Shown in pieces: positions 59,005 to 64,000 of a stretch of 64,000 bases of DNA. The notes under the pieces were generated by a model. The model did not search any database. It was not told the DNA's origin and saw nothing but the letters and a program-made list of their open reading frames with translations. A program made the translations under genes and the position numbers. Within the stretch, counting starts at the first letter, position 1; each line of letters opens with the position of its first letter. Origin of the DNA: Blastococcus sp. CT_GayMR16 (GTDB taxonomy: Bacteria; Actinomycetota; Actinomycetes; Mycobacteriales; Geodermatophilaceae); the NCBI RefSeq assembly GCF_004570875.1, contig NZ_SPQK01000018.1, positions 36,177-100,176 on the forward strand, written 5' to 3'.

Positions 59005-59556
59005 ATGAGCACCCGCTACGTGGCGCTGCTGCGCGGCATCAACGTGGGCAAGGCGCGGCAGGTGGGCATGCCCCGGCTGACGGAGGTGCTCACCGCCCGA
59101 GGACACGGGAACGTGCGCACGCATCTGCGCAGCGGCAACGTCGTCCTCGACAGCCCGCTGGGTGAGGCCGAGCTCGCGGCCGACCTGGAGACGGCGATCG
59201 AGCAGGAGTTCGGGTTCGCCGTGCCCGTCGTCGTCCGGACCGGCGTGGAGGTGGCTGCCGTGATCGCCGGTGACCCGTTCGCCACCGTGGCCACGGACCC
59301 GGCGAGGTACCTGGTCACCTTCCTGCCCGAGCCGCCCGCACCGGACAAGGTCGACGCCCTCCCCCCGGTCGAGGGGGGCGGGGACTACCTGGTCCGGGGC
59401 CGGGAGCTCTACCTCTGGCTGCCCGACGGCATCGCCAACACACCGCTGGCCGCGTGGCAGTGGGACAGACTTCTCGGCGTCGCCGGAACCGGTCGCAACT
59501 GGAACACCGTGTCGAAGCTTGGCGAGCTGACCGCCGGTGTCCCCCCGCATGGGTGA
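59005..59556 (+). CDS. DUF1697 family protein
   Basis: A protein of 183 residues. RYVALLRGINVGKARQVGMP is the family start, NVRTHLRSGNVVLDSP the second block (the SGN motif), and LPDGIANTPLAAWQWDRLLG with TGRNWNTVSKLGELTAG the C-terminal one. DUF1697 is widespread in actinobacteria and has no assigned biochemical role. It is probably transcribed on its own from the leaderless promoter noted just upstream, separate from the thiamine transporter operon. Confidence 0.93.
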   Translation: MSTRYVALLRGINVGKARQVGMPRLTEVLTARGHGNVRTHLRSGNVVLDSPLGEAELAADLETAIEQEFGFAVPVVVRTGVEVAAVIAGDPFATVATDPARYLVTFLPEPPAPDKVDALPPVEGGGDYLVRGRELYLWLPDGIANTPLAAWQWDRLLGVAGTGRNWNTVSKLGELTAGVPPHG

Positions 59557-59650
59557 TTCCCGTCGCATCAGGTTTGGACCGGGGCGGCGGAGCCGATACG
59601 GAAGTGTTCGGCCGACGACGACGGCCGCGATCGAGCAAGGGGAACAACGC

Positions 59651-60079
59651 GTGACAGGGCAGGCGGCCGGGGCGGTGTGGCCGTCTGCGTCCCCACCCCC
59701 CGCCTCCCCCGCCCTGACCTGGAGCCTGCGCAACGTCGCGGAGCTGCCGACCGTCCGGGCCCAGCTACGCCGGCACGCGGGCACCGTCGTGCCCGACCCC
59801 GACCTGCTCGACCAGTTGATCCTCGCCCTCGACGAGATGGCCTCCAACGCCCTGCGCCACGGCGGCGGCGATGTCCGGGCGACCGTGCGCATGACCGACG
59901 ACGCCTACCTGATCGAGGTCTCCGACCAGGCAGCCGCCGCCCCGCCCACTCCTGCGGTCGGCCGCGACCCCAGTGAAGGCGGGCTGGGGCTGTACCTCAT
60001 CGCGGAGATGGCCACCGAGCACGGCTGGTACGTCGAGTCCGGCCACAAGTTCGTCTGGGCACTGCTCCCCCGCAACTGA
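59651..60079 (+). CDS. RsbW-like HATPase (anti-sigma-type) protein
   Basis: A 142-residue protein from GTG 59651, preceded by AAGGGGAA. After a Pro/Ala-rich start, the HATPase_c_2 domain shows the N-box LILALDEMASNALRHGGGDV, the G1 part VSDQAAAAPPTPAV and GGLGLYLIAEMATEHGWYVE. This is the ATP-binding kinase fold of anti-sigma factors and similar partner-switch kinases. No sigma factor is adjacent. It is convergent with a large PP2C phosphatase (5 bases between stops), a likely partner. Confidence 0.9.
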   Translation: MTGQAAGAVWPSASPPPASPALTWSLRNVAELPTVRAQLRRHAGTVVPDPDLLDQLILALDEMASNALRHGGGDVRATVRMTDDAYLIEVSDQAAAAPPTPAVGRDPSEGGLGLYLIAEMATEHGWYVESGHKFVWALLPRN

Positions 60080-60084
60080 GGCGC

Positions 60085-62670
60085 TCAGCCCCGCCCGGCC
60101 CGCTGTGGATCCACGAGATCAGGCACCCGCTGCGGTCCTGCCTCCGGCGGCCGCGGCCGGTCCTCCGGGTGCAGCCGGATCGCCACGAGCGCCACGTCGT
60201 CCTGCAGGCCCGCGGGCTGCAGGCGTTCGATGACCGCATCGCACACCTCGCCCAGCGGCTGGTCGGCGAGCTCCGTCAGCGCCGCCTTCAGTCGCGCGAT
60301 GCCGTCGTCCAGGGGCAGGTCGCGACCCTCGACGAGCCCGTCGGTGTAGAGGAAGAGGGTCGAGCCCCGGCGGACCGTGACGACCGACTCCGTGCGGGTG
60401 GTGAACGGATCGACGCCCAGCATCAGCTCGGCTCGCGGGGTGGCCAGTTCCTCGACGTGGCCCGTCTCGTCGATCAGCAGGGGCGGCGGGTGTCCGGCGT
60501 TCGACCAGCGCAGCCGCGCGGTGCCGGCCGCGCGCTCCTCCGGCGTCGCCTCGATGCGGGCGATCGCCGCGGTCGCCATCGTGCCCATGCCGAGGCCCTG
60601 GATGGCCGCGTCGAGCTCGGCGAGGACGGCGGCCGGGCCGGCGCCGTCGCGGTAGGCGATCCCGCGCAGCATGCCGCGCAGCTGACCCATGGCCGCCGCC
60701 GCCGCGGTGTCGTGGCCGACGACGTCGCCGATCACCAGCATCGTGGCCCCGGACGGCTGGAGGAAGGCGTCGTACCAGTCGCCACCGACCTCGGCCGCCC
60801 GCACGGCCGGCCGGTAGCGCACCACGATCTCGGCGTGGTCGGGCTCCGGCGGTGCGGTGAGCAGGCTGCGCTGCAGGCCCTCGGCGAGGCGACGCTGCTG
60901 GTCGTAGAGCCGCGAGTTGTCCAGGGCCAGGGCCACCCGGTCGGCCACCTCGCGCAGGGTCGCGACGTCGTCGGCGTCGGCCTGGGCGCGGTCGCCCGAG
61001 CGGTACACGCTCAGGGCCCCGACGGTGCGCCCGCGGGCGCGCAGCGAGAGGGCGACCGCGGTGCGTGGGTCGAGGGCCGTGAAGACGTCCCGCACCTCGC
61101 CGGGGGGCAACGTGCGGCCGACCGCCGCGGGGACGTCGTCGACGATCATCGCCTGGCCGGAGCGGAGCGCCTCGACGATCGGGGCGGTCGACGTCAGCGC
61201 CGACAACCGCAGTTCGGAGTAGCGCGCGGCCAGGTCGCGCTTCTCCGGATCGGCGTGCCAGCCGACGATGTCGTGGAGCCGGCCGTCCTCGCCGATCAGG
61301 CTCGCGATCACCCAGTCGCCGAGGACCGGCACGACCGCGCGCGCCATCTGGCGTACCGCCTCCTCCTCGCCACCGGCCTCGCCCACGGCATCGGAGACCG
61401 CGGAGGCGACGTCGGCGATCACCGCGAGGCGCGCCGCGCTCCGGCGGGCCGCCTCCTCCGCGGCCCGCCGTTGGCCGACGTCCAGGAAGTACACCGACAG
61501 CCCGTCGGGCCCGGCCCACGCGCGGACCTCGTACCAGGTGTCGAACGGCGGGTAGTAGGACTCGAAGACCCGCTCCTCCCCCGTCGCCACGGCGGCGCGG
61601 TAGTTCTCCTCGAACGGGCTGTCCACCGTCCCGGGGAAGGCCTCCCAGATGGAGACGCCGAGCAGTTCCTCCCGGGTCCGGACGAGGACCCGCTCGGACT
61701 CCGCGTTCACGTACGTGAATCGCCAGTTCCGGTCCAGGGCGAAGAAGGCGGACTTCATGGCCTCGAGCACGCGGGACACCCGGGCGTCCGCGTGCCGCTG
61801 GGAGGTCGTGTCGAACCCGGCGCCCAGGAGCCGGGCGGCCTTCCCGCGGTCGTCGGGAACGGCGCGGCCGCGGCCCTGCAGCCACCGGGTCTCGCCGTGG
61901 GGCAGGACGATGCGGAACTCGGCGTCGAAGTCACCGCAGGTGTCGACGGCCGCCTGCAGCGCGTCGAGGGTGCGCACCCGGTCGTCGGGATGGACTCGCG
62001 CCGAGAAGGCCTCCAGCGTCTCGGTGAACGTCTCCCGGTCGTACCCGAAGATCTCCACCATCCGGTCGTCCCAGACCAGCCGCCCGGTGCCCAGGTCCCA
62101 GTCGAAGCTGCCGATCCCGGCCGCGTCGATGGCGAGCTCGACACGCAGCCGGTGGGCCTCGAACTCGCGGGAGAGGGCCGACAGCTCCAGCTCGGTGGCC
62201 GCGACGTCGCCGAGCTGGCGCATCAGGGTGACGTCGTTGGGAGCCCAGACACGGGGCCGCCGGGTGTAGACGGCGAGGACGCCCACCGCGGAGCCGTCGA
62301 ACACGACGAGCGGCACGCCGAGGTAGCCGCCGACCAGGCTGCCCACGACCGCCGAGAACGACTCGACCCGCGCATCGCGGGCGGTGTCCGGCACGACCAG
62401 CGGCTCCGTCCCGCCGACGAGGGTGACGGCGGCGAAGGAGTCCTCCCGCGGCACCTGGCGGCCGAGGCTGCCGGCGGGGAGCCCGTCGCCGCCGACGACC
62501 GTCTCGACGTCGCCGAGGAGGGAGACCGCGGCGGCGTCCGCGGCGAGCAGCCGGACGGCCAGGCCGGTCAGCCGCTGCAGTGCCCGGGAGCCGAGCGCGG
62601 TGGATTCCAGCCGGCGGACCGCCGCCAGCCGGTCGCCCGGGGAGCCGGAGGCGGGCTCGGGGGCGGTCAC
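60085..62670 (-). CDS. GAF-PAS-PP2C (SpoIIE-type) phosphatase
   Basis: A protein of 861 residues from GTG 62670, with AAGGAA 8 bases upstream. The order is GAF (about 25-165), PAS (about 175-290; FDWDLGTGRLVWDDRMVEIF), PAS (about 300-410; FFALDRNWRFTYVNAESERV), GAF (about 425-590) and a PP2C phosphatase (about 620-840). The metal-binding residues are visible in VGGDWYDAF, VIGDVVGHD, YTDGLVEGRD and LQDDVALVAI. It dephosphorylates an anti-anti-sigma-type protein in response to ligands or redox state. No membrane helix is seen. Confidence 0.93.
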   Translation of the reverse strand: MTAPEPASGSPGDRLAAVRRLESTALGSRALQRLTGLAVRLLAADAAAVSLLGDVETVVGGDGLPAGSLGRQVPREDSFAAVTLVGGTEPLVVPDTARDARVESFSAVVGSLVGGYLGVPLVVFDGSAVGVLAVYTRRPRVWAPNDVTLMRQLGDVAATELELSALSREFEAHRLRVELAIDAAGIGSFDWDLGTGRLVWDDRMVEIFGYDRETFTETLEAFSARVHPDDRVRTLDALQAAVDTCGDFDAEFRIVLPHGETRWLQGRGRAVPDDRGKAARLLGAGFDTTSQRHADARVSRVLEAMKSAFFALDRNWRFTYVNAESERVLVRTREELLGVSIWEAFPGTVDSPFEENYRAAVATGEERVFESYYPPFDTWYEVRAWAGPDGLSVYFLDVGQRRAAEEAARRSAARLAVIADVASAVSDAVGEAGGEEEAVRQMARAVVPVLGDWVIASLIGEDGRLHDIVGWHADPEKRDLAARYSELRLSALTSTAPIVEALRSGQAMIVDDVPAAVGRTLPPGEVRDVFTALDPRTAVALSLRARGRTVGALSVYRSGDRAQADADDVATLREVADRVALALDNSRLYDQQRRLAEGLQRSLLTAPPEPDHAEIVVRYRPAVRAAEVGGDWYDAFLQPSGATMLVIGDVVGHDTAAAAAMGQLRGMLRGIAYRDGAGPAAVLAELDAAIQGLGMGTMATAAIARIEATPEERAAGTARLRWSNAGHPPPLLIDETGHVEELATPRAELMLGVDPFTTRTESVVTVRRGSTLFLYTDGLVEGRDLPLDDGIARLKAALTELADQPLGEVCDAVIERLQPAGLQDDVALVAIRLHPEDRPRPPEAGPQRVPDLVDPQRAGRG

Positions 62671-62723
62671 GGGTTGGTTCCTTCCCACTGGGGCGTGCGG
62701 GTCACACGTCGAGCCCCAGCATT

Positions 62724-62767
62724 CCGGCCCGCGGCGGGCCGGTCCGCACCGGGTGTCGCCGGTGCGG
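62724..62767. other. Two tandem hairpins upstream of phosphatase gene
   Basis: CCGGCCCG (62724-62731) pairs with CGGGCCGG (62735-62742), loop 3. CCGCACCGG (62744-62752) pairs with CCGGTGCGG (62759-62767), loop 6. They are 54 to 97 bases upstream of the phosphatase start and may be part of its untranslated leader or the end of a preceding transcript. Confidence 0.6.
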
Positions 62768-62799
62768 CATCCCTCGTCAGGAGGGGACGGCGTGGCCGG

Positions 62800-62835
62800 G
62801 GCGGGCGCTCCCCGGTCTCGCGGGGAGCGCCCGCC
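62800..62835. terminator. Strong hairpin, possible terminator
   Basis: GGCGGGCGCTCCCCG (62800-62814) pairs perfectly with CGGGGAGCGCCCGCC (62821-62835) around a 6-base loop. It would stop transcripts coming from upstream on the minus strand before the phosphatase promoter. No clear gene ends here, so the source of such a transcript is unknown. Confidence 0.65.
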
Positions 62836-63309
62836 GTCCGGCGGGGGTGGCGGACGAGGAGCTGCGTCCGCCGGCACGTGGGTCCACGGAGCCCGGCGAC
62901 GTCGTCCAGCGTCGCGCCGTCCCGGCAGCCGGACCGCGTCCCGGTCGTCGCGAGTGCCACCGCAGCAGGGGAGTCGTCGGCGCCGACGGCCAGGTCCGAG
63001 CCGGTCAGAGACCCGGGGGACGCGGAGCGCCTGTGACCGGGTACCGGTAGGACCTGTTCTTCGCCTGCGACGGTCCGCGAGCCGGGCCGGCCGCGCCGCA
63101 GACGGCTGCGCCTCCCTGGAGGGTCCGCACGCTGCACAAGGGCGAGTCGGCGGTGGGTCGAGGCGAGAACCGTCGTGCGTCACAGTCGGTCGGCGGCCGG
63201 AGGTGCGCCGTCGGAGGGAAAGCCAGGGGCGGCCGAGATCGGCCTGCGGGCCGTGAACTCAGCGGGGGGACCGAGTCGTCGGTCACGGTTCCCCAGGGGA
63301 AGAGGGGGA

Positions 63310-63383
63310 CCGGTCGCGGCGTGCTCGAGGATGGAGCGGAGGACGTCGTCCAGCGGCTGGCTGCCGTGGTCGCGCAACAGCAT
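63310..63383 (-). pseudogene. Short coding remnant, GAF-sensor-like
   Basis: On the minus strand, from ATG 63383, about 24 codons have third bases nearly all G or C and read MLLRDHGSQPLDDVL, then RSILEHAATG. PLDDVLRSILEHA resembles the helix before GAF domains in sensor proteins. The codon pattern breaks down after that, no ribosome-binding site precedes it, and no domain follows. It is probably a decayed fragment, but this is weakly supported. Confidence 0.3.
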
Positions 63384-63431
63384 TCGGTCAGGCGCGGGCT
63401 TGCGCCTATCTCGGAGGCGGCGAGCAGGCCC

Positions 63432-64000
63432 TTAGGGGAACGAGCTCCAGACGGAGCCCGGAGACCTGGATCGTCGCGCCGGCGCGGGGGATCCGCGGGC
63501 CGGACAGGACAGCGGGTCACCGCGGGCCCGGACCAGTCCGGTCGGCACACCGGACGTCGGCACCTGCGAGGGCCAGCCGGTGGCCAGGGAGCGTTCAGGG
63601 CGTCCGCGCGGTCTTACGCCGGGGACGGCCACTGCTCCACGGGGGACCGGCGGCATCCACCGCGGTCCGGTCGACGCCGGACCGTGGGGAGTCAGCGCCG
63701 CGGCGGGGGAAGGCGCCGCGGGCTGGATCGTGGGGGTGCTGGGCATCTCGCGCAGCACCACGGGGAGGTCGGCCGCCGGCTTGGCAGCCGGGTGGGCCGG
63801 GTGGGTGCCGGGCAGGGTGCCGGCGCCCCACGCGAGGTGTTCGCCGTCGCGACCGGCACCCCACAGCGCGACCCAGGCGACGATCCGGCGTCGCCGGGTC
63901 GGGCGCCACGGGGCCGGGGAGCCGGCGACCGGGGGATCGGGCCGGACAGCGGGCCGGGGGACGGGTCGGCCGGCGTTGCGCCAGGCCAGGTGCTCGCCCT
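63432..64000 (-). CDS. Hypothetical protein, cut by window edge
   Basis: A minus-strand frame open from base 64000 down to a stop at 63432, with no start codon before 63761, so the gene would begin outside the window. The part from 64000 to about 63700 has third positions nearly all G or C. It contains a repeat: GEHLAWRNAGRPVPRP near the edge and GEHLAWGAGTLPGTHP about 150 bases later, with RIVAWVALWGAGRD between. The codon pattern fades after about 63620; an alternative frame ends at 63595 with the basic tail RPRRKTARTP, so a frameshift or a different true end is possible. I do not recognise a family. Confidence 0.4.
   Translation of the reverse strand, partial: GEHLAWRNAGRPVPRPAVRPDPPVAGSPAPWRPTRRRRIVAWVALWGAGRDGEHLAWGAGTLPGTHPAHPAAKPAADLPVVLREMPSTPTIQPAAPSPAAALTPHGPASTGPRWMPPVPRGAVAVPGVRPRGRPERSLATGWPSQVPTSGVPTGLVRARGDPLSCPARGSPAPARRSRSPGSVWSSFP

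Larger units (their letters stand above)
62671..63431. other. Region without a confident gene
   Basis: About 760 bases upstream of the phosphatase gene. Frames on both strands show mixed third-position bases and no family pattern, apart from a short remnant (63310-63383). The first 165 bases hold three strong hairpins. Nothing else convincing was seen. Confidence 0.5.

Noticed and set aside
60169..63036. Plus-strand open frame of about 950 codons opposite the PP2C phosphatase.
   Set aside because: The minus strand encodes complete GAF, PAS and PP2C motifs; the plus-strand reading is a shadow.

Overview
The window is chromosomal DNA from a high-GC actinobacterium, most likely Geodermatophilaceae (Blastococcus, Geodermatophilus or Modestobacter type). 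The reasons are a GC content that looks above 70% by eye, third codon positions almost all G or C, frequent GTG starts, many ATGA/GTGA gene overlaps, several apparently leaderless genes (TANNNT box 6-8 bases before the start codon), and the gene content. The family placement is an inference. I saw no rRNA, tRNA, CRISPR array, phage module, transposase or replication origin.

Layout. 1-4268: a truncated START-like protein, a DUF1003 membrane protein, a DHA2-type drug exporter with a dyad operator, an SDR oxidoreductase and a dienelactone hydrolase-like enzyme. 4348-8514: an FtsX-like permease with two separate ATPases. 8533-12913: a DHFR-like reductase, a GAF-EAL phosphodiesterase, a small membrane protein, a PAS-GGDEF cyclase and two small conserved proteins, one very cysteine-rich. 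13036-17642: an old yellow enzyme, an ABCB-type exporter divergent from a MarR regulator with a shared operator, and an AlkZ/YcaQ-like winged-helix protein. 17689-21700: a hyuA/hyuB hydantoinase/oxoprolinase pair ending in a 20-bp perfect palindrome.

21752-27778: an XRE/MmyB-type regulator divergent from a small membrane protein and an NTF2-like protein, a lipoprotein/membrane-protein pair, small DUFs, a Nudix enzyme and an ATP-dependent DNA ligase. 27801-30807: a sulfonate/nitrate/taurine-type ABC importer preceded by a short cysteine-containing leader peptide and a stem that would cover the ribosome-binding site. 30890-34072: an NmrA-like reductase with a MarR regulator, a MEDS-HATPase sensor and DUF5701. 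34138-38757: urate degradation (decarboxylase, HIU hydrolase, uricase) divergent from malate synthase and a DUF6986 aldolase-like protein.

38764-47062: a lower-GC orphan membrane protein, a phosphoribosyltransferase, a chemoreceptor, two methyltransferases, MsrA and a quinone-reductase-like MDR enzyme. 47145-52412: a tightly packed lipid-modification operon (FAD oxidoreductase, DUF1365, cyclopropane-fatty-acid-synthase-like methyltransferase, SDR). 52391-55887: ACC deaminase, rhodanese, GNAT, SDR and VOC proteins. 56013-58973: a TPP riboswitch driving a YkoE/D/C thiamine-precursor ECF transporter. 59005-62670: DUF1697, a free HATPase (RsbW-like) protein and a large GAF-PAS-PP2C phosphatase. 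62671-64000: mostly non-coding, with strong tandem hairpins, a short coding remnant and one gene cut by the window edge.

Points that stand out most: the leader peptide with its possible SD-sequestering stem (30634-30807); a pair of related intergenic elements in opposite orientation whose terminal arms change together (37777-37829 and 45749-45804); the 21659-21700 palindrome; and the DUF1365/CFA-synthase operon.
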